NCBI RefSeq assembly: GCF_907164915.1
Contig: NC_061862.1
Location: forward strand, 136,081,520-136,145,519
DNA: 64,000 bases
Reading direction: 5' to 3'
Source: Impatiens glandulifera
Taxonomy: Eukaryota > Streptophyta > Magnoliopsida > Ericales > Balsaminaceae
Part shown: positions 23,834 to 36,478 of the stretch, in pieces
How positions within the stretch are numbered: the first letter of the stretch is position 1
Layout: each line of letters begins with the position of its first letter
The notes under the pieces: generated by a model
The model's input: the letters and a program-made list of their open reading frames with translations, nothing else
Databases searched by the model: none
Told to the model about the DNA's origin: nothing
Made by a program: the position numbers and the translations under genes

Positions 23834-24110
23834 CAACTTTCTCTTCCTGCAACCTAGTGATCATGGACATGGCCTCATTGGCAGCTACGGCTGAAGTATT
23901 CTTTTCTGCTTCCAATTCCTTTCATAGATTTGCCATGGATTTTTTTGACACGTACTCTCGCCTTCCATTTCACTCACGCTGCTTCCCTCAATGTATTCAG
24001 AACTTGTCATATCGTTCTAATGCAAGGGATCCAGACGAGCTGTTTGTTCTGTAACCATTTATGTGATCTGACAAATTCCAATACCACAAGCTGTCAAAAT
24101 AAATTTCAGA
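23834..24110 (-). pseudogene. GTD-binding (myosin-binding-like) exon remnant, proximal part
   Basis: On the minus strand, acidic text (SVSEMEGEST) is followed by KELEAEKNTSAVAANEAMSM and ITRLQEEKV, a close match to the core of the plant GTD-binding domain. These proteins are membrane-anchored receptors that bind the globular tail of class XI myosins. A stop interrupts the frame just before KELEAEK, and the copia element cuts the domain after EEKV. No flanking exons of the gene were recognised, so this looks like an isolated, non-functional fragment. Confidence 0.7.
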
Positions 24111-24119
24111 AAGGCCGGC

Positions 24120-26100
24120 GAGCCAAAATGCAACCCACAAAGAAAAACAAAGCAATTAAAATACAGTAATGAAGGAAGATTATTCCTCCTAAACCAAGTG
24201 ATTAGCTATTTCATGCAAATGATGCAATGTTCTTTAATCTGTTGACGAGAACAATATTCTTTCATTTTGATTCTTCTCACTTGATTTCTTCAAACCACAT
24301 CCAATTGAATATACATATACCCAGCCCTTAACATCACAATAAACATTTTCGTTTTTGATTTAAACTGTCCTGATGATTTAAACGGATGCCTCTTGGAGGG
24401 TGAAGCAAATGCGGTTTTGAGTGGGTTCTAATGCTGAGACCAATTGGAGGTAGTGGTAGCAACTTAAGGTTTGGTTTGACTGTACAAAGCTTACTACAAG
24501 TACAAGTTTTTGAACATACAATGTTGGTCAGAGATCAATGTGATACTGTTCAATGTCCATACCTAATTTTTCGGAGTTGAGATGGGTCGATAGATAAAGC
24601 TCTGAGGTCCAACGAGCTCGTCGTAATGCCAACGAGATAGAGTGTGTTCTTTCAAGAAGTAGATGGAGGGTGGAGGAGAATGTGGAGGAGAGAGACCGAG
24701 TTTTGTTTCATATAAAAAAAAAAAATAATAAACTCAACGAAAAAATTAAAAAAAGCAAGTCTACGAATCAACGTGTCGTGCCATGTGGGTAGGAAAGAGA
24801 AAAATTTTAAAATGTCTCAAAACGCTTATTTCGGGTTTCAAAACGGTCATTTTGAGTCCCAAAATGCTAATTTCGAATCCTAAAATGAGTGTTTTCGAGA
24901 CGTGGGGACAATCTGACAGTTCACGTCGAATTCGCGGACTTGCTTTCGTTGATTTTTTCGTTAAGTTTATCATTCCTCTAAAAAAATCTAGAATTCAAAT
25001 AATATGCCACGTGAAATTAAATAAAAGTAAAATAGTGCTAAAGTAATTTTAAACTTTTGGATAGTTAGAGCTTCAAATAGCTCAATTAAATTTTGAGACT
25101 TATTTAGCAAAATTGGCCCAAGAGCCTCAAATAGTTATTGGGCCATTAATTAATTAAATTAATTATTGTGATAATTAAATTTCAATAAATTAAGATAATA
25201 GTCAAGAAAAAATAATAAAATAATTTGAAATAAATGTTATACTCATTATATCTCAATTTAATTTTAAGAAAAAAAAAATAGGATAAATATTGTATCCATT
25301 TTATCCAAATAAATTATTTACTAAACCCCCAAAATATATTAAAAAAATGGGCAAAATAAATGTCATATTTATTAAAAAAATATTTTGTAGGTTAAAAATG
25401 GAGCAAAAAGGGGACGCTTTCGCGCAACAACAGATCAGTAGGATGATGCCTCCAACGACGTCAACCCAGATGCGTGTTGATCTCTCATCGCCAACGGAAT
25501 GCAGACGGAGCATCCCGTGTTTGATTGTTTTGCCCAAAACGACATTGTTTTGCCTGGTTTGTCTTCTTCTTCGCGATGACGGACCAGATAAGAACAAGCT
25601 TCAATCTTAGATTTTTCAAAGATGGAATCTTGTCATTTCGCCACCGATTGACTCTGTTCAAAAGGTGAAATGATCACTCTACTCCAATGATCATTTCTTC
25701 TACGCTTTGAGGCAACATCATTGTCTATACAGGAAACTATCCAAAGATCATACAAAAGACCATAAATGGTATTTTGACCAAATCAAGCCCATTTAGTCGA
25801 TGAACCGACACTGGGAGGCTATAAATAGCCTCCTTTAGGAAAAGCGAAGGCAGGAGATCCACTCCCAACCTCTAAATCAAGCCCGAACGAAAATCCGCCA
25901 TTAAAGATCTTCAAGCTTTTCTGAGATATTGAAAATTTTGTGGAAGGTTGTAAGGCTTTTATCCAAACATTTAGGAAACTTCTAATAGAGTTAAGGAGTG
26001 TTATCCAAATCACAGTAAACTTCGAATCATACTATAATTTAATTTACATTGAATTTTTACATTTAGTTTGACCAATTTTATATAATGTAAAAATGTCGGA
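24120..26100. other. No intact gene seen
   Basis: The interval has only short frames without recognisable motifs. At 24815-24900 there is a degenerate repeat of TTTCGAGTCCCAAAATG-like units. The GC-richer stretch 25400-25620 might be an eroded exon, but I could not identify it. Confidence 0.4.
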
Positions 26101-26119
26101 TTTCTTAATCATTTGTAAG

Positions 26120-27780
26120 CTTTCTAGAGAAACAAAAATAAATCAATCAACCTAAATCAAAAATACCAAAATTTGATTTTGAAAATTTTCAAAATCTCAT
26201 GTTCATAAGTTATTACTCAATAACAACAATCCATGAAGCTTCCCAACATTTTCTAATGATACTAGGAACATATTCAAGCTAATTCCAAGTCATCCCGAAT
26301 TCCCGATCATGTTTGATCAAAAACTAATATTTTTATAAAAATAAAATTTCAGTTCTTGAATTGGTTAAAATGAACAACCAGTGTTCATGTTTTGGTTTCA
26401 CTCAATCATATGAAGCATAAGAAAGTTATTGGTAAGTTCCTTACGCTTCATTAAAGCCTAAAAGCCAAAAACCCATTTTTTACCTAAAAAATTGTTTGAG
26501 TTAAATAGAACATCTTCCCGATCGAATAATACATTTGGATGTTGTTATAAATAATCATTTTGGGACTAGGCAAAGCTCCCCATACCTTTGGATCAACGGA
26601 TCAAGGCCCCAAACAAAACATCGAACCTGCAATTTGATGTTCTTGACGACCGAGGAAAGTTAGTCCCAGCCTAACCCATAACCGAGGAAAGTTAGCTCTA
26701 GGCTAACCCAAGACCGATAAAAGTTGGCCCAAGGCTAACCTAGGACCGAGAACACCTAGCACTCAGGACCGAGGAAAGTTAGCCTAAGGCTAACCCAAGA
26801 GTTTTTCACACTTAAGACCGAGAAAATATAGCACATGGTTAGCCCAAGACCGAAAATTCCTTAAACCCTGACTGATGAATTTTGCACCCGACCGAGGACT
26901 TCCGCACTCGACCGAGAGCCTCTCGCACCTCGACCAAGGACTTCTACACCCCGACCGAGAGCCTCTCGCACCTCGACTTAGGACCGAGGGTTATATTTAG
27001 GAACGAGGAAGATTGCACCCAAGACCTAGAGGGTCGGTCCTAAGGCCCGTTTGATTTAGATTTTATAATTTCAAATTATTTTTATAATTTTGGAACCCTA
27101 AACCATTTTCTAAAAAACTGAAAAAATAGAAAATGACTTTAAAATATTTTTAGAATATTTTCGTAAAAAATATTTTGATAAAGACCTATTTGAGATTTAA
27201 TTTTAGATCCTCATTCCTTTAACTAATATTTTTCAGGTAAATTCCTCACTAATCGTCGACATCAACCTAACCTCAGGTACCAGCATTTGAATATTATTTT
27301 TACAATTTTAAATATAAGAAAAACATGTGCATGTCTAGGACCTTGAGAATAATTTGTTAAATAAAACGTAATAAAACAAATTTTCAAAAGTCAAGACTTT
27401 ATAAAATAAAGATTTTTTTAACGGGTACAGATGATATAATGCGAAAGCCCTTTTTCGAGTATTACCAAACACTGAACCTAAAAGAGACTCTAGTCAAAAA
27501 TACGTTTATAAACATATAATTTTATTGATTTAAAAAAATAATTGACGACTCTTATCAAATAAATAATATTTTAAATTAATTAAAATAGATTTCTTTAATC
27601 AAATTTTAATTTGATTATTTTAAATCTAAAATATTATTTGAAATTTGATCAAAATTAATTATTGTTATAATTAGTTTTAAAATGTCAAGACATAGTTTTA
27701 TAAATCTTTTAAAATAATGTTTTATTAAAAAAAATTCTTGACACACAAACTAATGTTGAAATTTTTTTGGAACCTTGAAC
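26120..27780 (-). repeat. Long interspersed repeat, inverted copy
   Basis: This is the reverse-oriented relative of 4545-6600. Shared blocks appear in reversed order, including the GACCGAGGA/CTAACCC word field (26640-27030), AAACCATTTTCT, AAAAAATATTTTGATAAAGA, TACCAGCATTT and AATAATTGACGACTC. No protein-coding capacity was found. Confidence 0.6.
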
Positions 27781-28289
27781 TTTTTTCGGGACAAAGGTTT
27801 TTCAGGGTTACAGAATTAAATCAAAACAAAATTATATTTCTAACTTCTTGAATGATTCTATTTGATTTATTTGTCAAATAAGGAATTATTTTGTTTTCAA
27901 ATTTGTTTGAGTGATTTGTTTTTTATAATTTTTATCATTACAAATATGATTACTAGCTCCAAATCTATTAGCCTAGTTGTGTTGTTTTGGTTAAAATTAT
28001 TTTTTTGCTCATACTCTATTTGAAAGAAAATAAAAATATTAATCATAGTTCAAGAATTACTTGAATTTCTCAACAACCTTTTCCTTTTTCTTACACTCTT
28101 ACGAATCATTCTTTTAACATCTTATAATCATCCATAGTTTCTTGATCATAGTTTCTTGGTAGTTCTTGATCGAATTGTTTGACGATTCATCTTCATTGAT
28201 GAAGTTAGATTTACGAACCTTTTTCAAATATTTCGAGTAAGTTGTTGAAGTCAAATGAATTGTTTTCTTTTTTAGCCTTGATCGCATTT

Positions 28290-28620
28290 TGCTCTAATAT
28301 CATGTTAAGATCTTATGAGAAAGATTTAACATACTTTAGTAGAAGACCAATCATAAATGAAGATAAAGTTGAAACTTAAGAGAGATAATAAAGAGTAAGA
28401 AACGAAATAATAGTTTATGTTATTCTTGATGTATGGATTTGGAAAATAATGACTCAATCCATTATATACATGAATTTATGAAACAATCTAATTAAAAAAA
28501 AGTATAACATTATCCTAATATTCAATATAATTGTTCAAATATGTGATAAATCTTTAAATTAGATATATTTCATAAATAAATCTTGTCTCAATAACTTTTC
28601 TTATTCAGAAACAAGTGCGT
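28290..28620 (-). mobile_element. Possible copia LTR end with primer site
   Basis: On the minus strand the text ...GATCTTAACA is followed by TGATATTAGAGC, a near match to the plant copia primer site. A TATATAATGG box lies about 160 bp earlier in the presumed LTR. No coding region follows, and the far border is not clear. It may be a truncated LTR. Confidence 0.35.
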
Positions 28621-28884
28621 CCGTGTTTCACACCTAACCCCTTTACGTCGTCAATGTCACTAGTATCAGTGTTACCTTGCTCGACATCTCCGTAAATCAA
28701 ATTAATTTACAGGCATTTGGTAATGACCATATAAAGGCACAAGCACAAACACTACATCTGAGCATAACCATATCATCCACAAAAATGTTATCAAAATCTA
28801 CAGAGATGGTACATTAATTCAAAAAAAAAAAGAGAAAGTATATTTACTTTCAATTTACAGCATAACTATACTTACCACTTATTA

Positions 28885-29775
28885 TAGAACCAACTAAATA
28901 TAAAAAAAAAAATCCATTAATAATCTTATTGATAAAAAAAAAACACTTACTCAATCTTTTGTAGAACCAATGTAAGTGTAAGTTGGGAAATGAATAGTTA
29001 GTTAATTTGATGCTCAACTACTAGCAGGTATACTCAGGGCCGGCTCTGGGGTAAGCCCGGCAAGCCCTCGGGCTAGGGCAGCCCACTTCCCATGGCAGCC
29101 CATTTGTTAAAAATATTAAAATATTTAGTTATATTTATTGTAATTTTAAAAATAAATAGTTGTAGCTTGGTGGTTCAAAATATGCATTTAAAGTTTCAAT
29201 ATTGTTATTGGTTCAAATTTCACCAAAAACGAATTTTTTTTATCAATTTTTAAAACTAGACTTAGGGTAACAAAAAGTATATCGAACTTTTTCTGCCCTG
29301 GCTAAGGCAGCCCAAACTTTGGGGCTGACTCTGGGTATACTTGGTCAAAATTCAATGCACTTATTTTTCTAGATCAAATATTAATAAAACCTTACATTTT
29401 TCCTTAACACTAGTTCATTTAGAAGTTAATTCCGAGTGAAGGAAACCAAAAAAAAAAAAGGTGTTATACCATTCTTACATGATTTCTTCTTAGGCTTAAC
29501 TACGTACTACTCCAATAATATTTTGACTTTTAATGTAAAGTAGGATCTGTCATTAATTAAGATGAAAATAATATTCTCCAATAAGGGCAAAAATTGGCCT
29601 ATGAATGTAATTAATGATACAATTGAAACACCTCAAATAAATGAAAATGCTACTAATTAAGTGCCCCTTTTATTCATTGGACTAGGATGGGTGCCACGTT
29701 TGTAATCCCAATCCACGGTTGCCGCCGTTGGTTGGATATTCCGATCAAACTAGAGGGAATAGCATTAATATATAG
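28885..29775 (+). repeat. Segmental duplication, copy B piece 1
   Basis: Matches about 10075-10795 in order and orientation, except for the hAT MITE at 29035-29333, which copy A lacks. Similarity stops near 29775 and resumes at 39865, so roughly 10 kb of other DNA lies within copy B. Confidence 0.7.
29035..29333. mobile_element. hAT-type MITE (299 bp)
   Basis: Starts CAGGGCCGGCTC and ends GGGGCTGACTCTG, flanked by a perfect 8-bp duplication GGTATACT (29027-29034 and 29334-29341). The terminal motif resembles a widespread plant hAT MITE family. It encodes no protein. Confidence 0.85.
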
Positions 29776-31110
29776 GAGGCTTCACACTTGAAAATAATTT
29801 TTTCTATTAAAATTTTCATTTTGGACTTATACATATTCAGATGAAATCCCTTTTGAAAACTAAACAAAAAATTATAAATTAAAATTATGGAACTAAATTT
29901 AATATTTATTGTAAATTCTCTAAGTCAAAGCATCACTATTTAATCGAAACAAGCGACATGGACAATTTTTTGGTACATTAATCTAGTTTACCATCGTTGT
30001 ATTATTGCTATCATTTTTAGTTCTAAAGCTGCCTAACACTAAACTTTACAAGTGCTGGTAATTTTTTTGGATTGATTGAAGAGATTTTTAACGATGGAGA
30101 ATGTTCGTTGTCCGTCTTGTTGAAAAAAACAAGAAAGTTGGGGACCATCTCTTATGTTATTGTTGCACGATGGTTCAAGAAGCTCCAAAATAGTGGCACT
30201 GAAATAATTAAAGTAGTTGTTCATTTTGAACGACGAAAAAACCTACTCTTTGTTGTGATCAGAACATCGTCGGAACAAAAATTTGAAAGTAAGAGGCAAA
30301 GAATTGAAAATTGTTTATAATCGGGAAAGAACTCACTTCTTTTATTGAGTATTTTTCCGTTTATATAGATGAACGAAAATCCAGACAAGTACCTAACATT
30401 TTTATCATCTTTTACATTTTCTAAACTATAGAATTTATAATTTCTTTTCCTAATTACTGAAGTGACCATTTTCGACTTGGTTCTTGATTTATTTTTGTTG
30501 AGATGATAATGCTGTAAATTTAAGATTGCGTTGGATGAAACTGAAAATTAAGATTTTAATATTACACTAAATTATAATTAAGTACTTAATCACTTAAAGA
30601 TCTAGATATAAAAAATTGAATTAAAAAATAGAAACATCTGAACTTTAAAATACTCAATATTTGAATTGATTTGATAATATATAAAACTAGAGAGCAGCAA
30701 TTTTGTATCGTTAATGGTGTCGAAATAACGTGGAACACGTGATTGAATTTGAAAAATAAAATTTATCATTTCTGACACCATTAATAATACAAATTCTAGT
30801 TGTGTATCGTAATATTTGAAAAAGTACATCAAGACTGTTATACTTATATTAATTAATAAACTCAATATATTAAAATATATAATTTTATATTTTATATAAA
30901 AAATAATTAGAATGAGTGGTCTTTTAATTTTTTTTTTTTTTTTTTTTTTTTTTAAGTTGATTGTTTAACTTTTTTTCTACTTTTAACATATTTTTATTAA
31001 GTCTTTAAAATTAAGTAATTATAAATATGTATTATTAAATATCTTTATATTAAATAAGTTATTAATATATTAAATTAAATAATAAGTCAAGTTATCAAAT
31101 ATTTTCTAAA
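29776..31110. other. No gene seen
   Basis: AT-rich DNA, with a T-run at 30927-30954. Open frames at 30072-30320 and 30602-30865 have no recognisable motif. Confidence 0.4.
30700..30794. repeat. Imperfect inverted repeat
   Basis: Arms ATTTTGTATCGTTAATGGTG and, inverted, CACCATTAATAATACAAATT enclose about 40 bp. This could be a small MITE or only a chance hairpin. Confidence 0.45.
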
Positions 31111-31384
31111 TTTTTTTTCTTTTTTAAAATGACTTATTGTCATTTATTTAAAATCCCAAAAAGGAACAAAAAGTACATGAATTTTGAAATGATGACAAAA
31201 CAATTCTTTGTCATAATTTTAAAATACAAGTACAATCATGAATACCAACAACCATTAAACCAAATGAAAACCAACAAACACAATTCAAAATTATCTCGCC
31301 TTGAACATTGAAATCTTTGTGACTTCCTCAAATTTGATTCCTAATTTTTGGCATAACCCCCGTTTTCCGAAGTGATAGGAGCCC

Positions 31385-34240
31385 TCATCCACGTGTGAAT
31401 AAGAAAGAGACCATCGAAAACAATATCACTCCATTTTTTATCATCATCTTTCCAACTCTTAGGAATATCCTAACATTCTTCTCCATCCAAACATGATACA
31501 TTAAGGTTCCATAAAAGCATTTGAAGATTTTGGACTTGAAATAATTACCTTTTGTCTTTATGAGCACGGGAGTTTTGATGTTACCCCAATCAACGAGAAA
31601 GTTTTATAATCTGAAATTATTCACAAATTTTCTCCAAAGTGCATTATTGAATGAACAATTACCAAATAAATGAGGAATTGTTTCTTCACAATCGTTATAA
31701 AGGAAACAACTCGTATTCAATATTGTCATGAACTTACTAATTCAATCTCTAGTCATCAGTCGTCCTCTATAAACCAACCAAAGCATAATCTGATGTCGAG
31801 GAATGATCTTAGAAGACCACACACTATGATACAATTCTACAATATGTCCTCTAGAACGTATACAATCCCATGCTAGATTAGAATTGAACTTATTGTTAGT
31901 CTCAATAGTCTATTTATGCACATCTGCCCAATCATGAAAGGATATATGATTTACAGCATCAAGGATTCTTATCCCCATCAAGAATTAGCATTATAGTATC
32001 ATTACATTGACCCTCTTTGACCTCACGAACACTTGCCATAAGTTGTTCTCTTCTTACTCTTATGTTTGCGGTTTTATGTCTCGTGAGAATGGAAACTCCC
32101 TCAAACTATGGATCGTATCAAAACAGTGTGCCTTTACTATCACCAAAACAAACTTGATACATCACTCCCGTATTTTGCTTCAATTTCAGCACCTTCTTTA
32201 GAGACCATGAAATTTCCACCTTAATCATATACATCTATATGCTTCTTTCCACTTTCAAGAATCTTGAATGGTCCCAACGGACCCAAGTCTTGTTTTTTTA
32301 TAATTGCCCATAAGTGTTTATAAGTAAACACCTTGTTCCATTTTGTGCCATCTTTGATTTCGAGACCTCCTTCCTTTTTGAGTTTGCATACATATTCCTA
32401 TTTAAGTTTCTTTCCTCTATTCCCATGACTATCCCAATATGAAATCTCTCATTAACCGGTCAAGATCCTTCGCCACTTGCTTAGGGATAACCATCTGTTG
32501 CGCTTAGAAACCCATGTTTCCCATTGTAACCTTCGTAATAAGCTCAATTATACCCGCATAAGACAAACTTTTAGAGGCCCAACCCTTGATTGTATTTTGA
32601 CCTTCTGGATGAGCATTCGGCAATGTGTGATTCTTAGTTGTTTGGAGGAAAGAGGAACTCTCAAGTAACGGACAGACAATTCACCTTCTTTAATACCGAG
32701 AATATTGAATATGTTTTCCTTTGTAACCTCATCAACACCACTATAAAACACAAGGCTTTTTTCTTCATTAATGTATAGGCCTATAACACTTAAGAATTGA
32801 TTTTCAGAATAGTTTTGTAAGTAACATTACCGCAAGAGATAAGGCGAAAATCTTGTATTCTTTTAGGAGTAAAATCTTTAATTTCATTGTTTCAACATCT
32901 TCCTATTTTAAAAAAAATTCAGCACCCCATTCACCACATCCTTACCAATAATTCTCCTGTTACTTTTAAAGAACGTTGCATTGAATCCATCCGATCCCAG
33001 GACTTTTATCCCCATTCATATGAAACATCACTTGTCTAACTTCTTCATCATTCACTCTCTCCATCACCTTTCTGCCTTCATTCTTCATTGTACCTAATCT
33101 GCTTCAATCTGATCCTACCTAAGTAGCTAATATTCCTGGAATTTACTTTCCGATTGCAACCTCACTGTTTCCCTTTTCCAATCTGACCACCCGATTTCTC
33201 ATATTTCTACCTCAACATTTCTTAAAAAAAAAAATGTCATATTTTTATCCCCAAAGACAGTCAACTCTTCCTTGATTTCTGTTTAGCAAAGTTCTCCTCA
33301 TGAGCACTAAACACCTCTTCAAACTTTTTTCTAGCTTCAGCAACTTTGATGGAGATGTAGTTGAACTTAACCTAGTTGAATTTCTGCAATTGTATTCTTA
33401 GAGGTCTAAGATTTTTAGAAACCTTAAACATTGAAGTCCCTTCAATTCGGCTAGCTTAGACCTCCTCTAATATCTGAGTAAATCTACTATCGTTTATCCA
33501 AAAGTTGAAAAACTTGAATGGCCTTTTTGATCCTTTCTTCCTTTCTCCAATTCAACCTAATTGGGCAATAATCCAATATTTTAGGATTTAGTACATGAAC
33601 ATGATTGTTAGGAAATTTAGCCACCCACTCTTCATTAACCAGCCCTCTGTCAATTCTTCTTCTCCTCATTTGTTCATTACCCCTAGAAGACGATCGTGTA
33701 AACATATTTCCTGAATTGGAAGGCTCCATACAACCAATGTCCCTTATGCAATCATTAAAAACGACCATTCCTTGAGAAAGACCAGTATTCAGGCTCCTTT
33801 TCTATCTATATCTGGTTGCATTAAAATCGTCCAAGATAGTCCAAAGCCTATTTTCATCTATATTATTCCTCAACAGCTCCCACAACTATTTCTTGTTGCT
33901 TTCTGAATTGTCTCCATAAACTACCGCAACATAGAACTTATCAATTGTTCTCTTACAAGTGACTTCAACTAAAATGACGTGATCCCTTATTAACATCTCA
34001 TTCATATCAGCTAGTTCTTTATTCCAACATACCCAGATTCTGCCTGTTTTGTGTTAGAATTATGCACAAACCTCCAATCACTATCAAAGCAAAAACCTCC
34101 CATCATATCAACATTTTTTATTTTGACTTTAGTTTCGAGAATACCCATAACTGTCACTTTTGCCTTTCAATAATCTTCTTCACCTATCGACATTTTATAG
34201 GGTCATTGAGCCCTCTTATGTTCCAAGTGACTAAGTTCAT
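31385..34240 (-). pseudogene. LINE ORF2 remnant lacking the RT core
   Basis: The endonuclease start is clear: MNLVTWNIRGLNDPIKCR from ATG 34240. It is followed by IDRGLVNEEWVAKFPNNHVH and a DYCPIRLNW block (33500-33680). Reverse-transcriptase text begins with GSDGFNATFF near 32970, reaches NGVLNFF, and then jumps to YINEEKSLVFYSGVDEVTKE near 32770. The segment that should hold the YxDD active site is missing. Near 31530-31720 degenerate zf-RVT text ends in YGTLMYHVWMEKNVRIF. Total length is about 2.9 kb, short for a LINE ORF2. Confidence 0.75.
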
Positions 34241-34885
34241 GAATGCTGAAAAGTATTTGACTCCCAACTTTTCTCCTTGTATCTTCTCCTGCCCATTTTC
34301 AACTTTTCCCTTTTCCTTGCCCTTGCTGATTTTATTCCATCTTCTGATTCCATATTAATCTTAGGATTTCGTACTTTAATATTCGGGGATTGGATGGTTT
34401 CAAATGATCTCCTGTTCTCACTTGCATTAACCAATGAAGTGATGATGACATGCTCTTCATTCCTCATTCTTCTTGTCATTCCAAATGTAACTGAATTGTT
34501 CAAATTAGGATCATCATCTTTTGTAATTGAATCAATTGCATCAGGATCATCCTTGATTTCACTTCATCATCCATTCATTGTCAATCTGATTACTCCTTAC
34601 ACCTTCTTTGCTTCTCCTTTTAGTTTTAGATCTCCCAGTTGCTAATACATTGAACCTGTTTTTTTTTACTATAAAATCCTCTTTTACATGTTTGTTGTTA
34701 CTTTACATGTTTGTTGTTACTTTACATGTTTGGTAACATTTGTTGTTACCCTGCATTGTCACTTGTTTTCTGATATTTCCATATTTCTTCCCTCGCGATC
34801 ATTATCCATTCCTCTTTTTAGATCATCCTCTGAAGAGAAGCAACATCTGAACTAGCAACCGCTCTAGCATCAGCAAGACCATCAT

Positions 34886-35288
34886 TGATGCAGCGTGCGT
34901 GGCTAGGATGAACCTTTATCAAGATTCGTTGATTCTTACGAATACCGAAAGTTGATAGATATTGAGGAAATCTCGTTTTCTGATTAATAATCTCTCCATA
35001 ACAAAGTGTTTTAAGATTCTTTAAATACTCAAACCCTAGCTTGCAAAAGAAATAAACAACTTTTAATAAATTGCAAAAACACCCGAAACTAATAAAAATG
35101 CGATTTTGAGCCCCTAAACGTCGTCAGATGGCCTTAAACCATCATACCTCATGGCAAAGCCATGACTTCTTCACAGCACCACGTTTCCGCCCGAAAAACA
35201 CTAGGCAATCATCGAAATCTGACACTTGCGAGATATTTTCGGATGCTGCAACTTTCGCATAAACGCCTCTTCGACTCGCACCGCATCA
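34886..35288 (-). mobile_element. Solo LTR (403 bp)
   Basis: On the minus strand it reads TGATGCGGTGCGAG...CACGCTGCATCA, so it begins TG and ends CA, and is flanked by a perfect 5-bp duplication (ATCAT on the plus strand, 34881-34885 and 35289-35293). A TATTTAAAG box lies inside. No internal retroelement sequence remains, so the element probably recombined between its LTRs. It split a repeated part of the LINE ORF1. Confidence 0.85.
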
Positions 35289-35517
35289 ATCATTTGCTGA
35301 ACTATGTTCAGCAGCAATAGAACTTAGAAGAGAAGCAACATCTGAACTAGCAATCGCTCTAACATCAGCAAGACCATCATTTGCAGAACTATGTTCAACA
35401 ATAGAACTTAGTCTAGCTGCAGCATCCTCAGAACTGATCTAACAGCATCAACAGAACCAGATCCAACAACAGGACTATGACCAGTAGCTACCTCAGGTAA
35501 CCTCACTATGATTAGCA

Positions 35518-36478
35518 ACGGTTGGATAAATATTAATATTAATTATTTCTAAATTATTGTTTTAATTTAATCATCCTTAAATTATGGAATTAATCTACAG
35601 CGTTCAAATTAAATATTTACATATAATTAATTATTCATTAAATTTCGTTACTGATTTACTGTAACAATTAAATCAAATATTTAATTACCGTTACTAATAT
35701 GTTAATTTGTGGGATTGATGATCAATTAGAAAACTTTTTTATATATATTTTTTATATATATATTAGAGGTAGAGAAATTATAGAGATACACTTTTAAATT
35801 AAGGACAATCCATATTCTTGAAAGCATTCAAAATTGTTATTCTCTTAGCCTCGTTAAGCAAATTGCGGCATTAACAAGGAGTTGTTGAATCCTGAGAGGG
35901 GGCGTCATTAAAATCCTACTGCAATGAGTAACCTACTCGAGGAGGCGAAATCTCTCTAAGGACTATATCCATCGCGCCTCAACTACAAATCTTGATAAGT
36001 TGTTTTCATATAAGTTTATTTAGTTACAATTATTTGTAAAACTTGACTTTTTTGCCGTATTCATACAGGTTTAATGCTAACTATCTTAGAGAGAGAATCA
36101 TTTATTTAAAAAAAATTAAAGTGGATATAGTTTTCTTTTATGTTATTAAATCTTTTTCTGATATCACTCGTATTAAACCTTTTAATGGTCAAAATTTTAA
36201 AAGGTGTCAAAAGATTCATACGACTAATGTTAGGAAAATATTTAGTAACAGAAAGGAAAGTCGTATCAATTTTAATTTAATTTTTTTAAAATAAATGAAT
36301 CTCTCTAAGATTGTTAGAATTAGAATTGTATGAATACGGTAGAAATGTTAAGTTCCACAAATAATTGTAACTAAATAACTTATATGAAACAACTTATCTT
36401 GATTTGTAATTGAAGCGTGTTGGGCACTGTCCTTAGAGAGATTTCGTATCCTCACTGGTTGCGGTAAGATTTTAATGA
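35518..36478 (+). mobile_element. Copia-derived insertion with inverted LTR arm
   Basis: The direct repeat ACCTCACTATGATTAGCA (18 bp) flanks the block at 35500-35517 and 36478-36495. Inside, about 35903-36099 and 36296-36478 form long inverted arms; anchors are GAAATCTCTCTAAGGAC, TTTAGTTACAATTATTTGT and CCGTATTCATAC. Between them, plus-strand text FSDITRIKPFNGQNFKRCQ resembles a copia gag start. The parts look like an LTR and gag start joined to an inverted partial LTR. Confidence 0.6.

Noticed and set aside
25290..25610. Open frame of 106 codons and its antisense partner
   Set aside because: No motif, no splice context and no conserved relative in the window.
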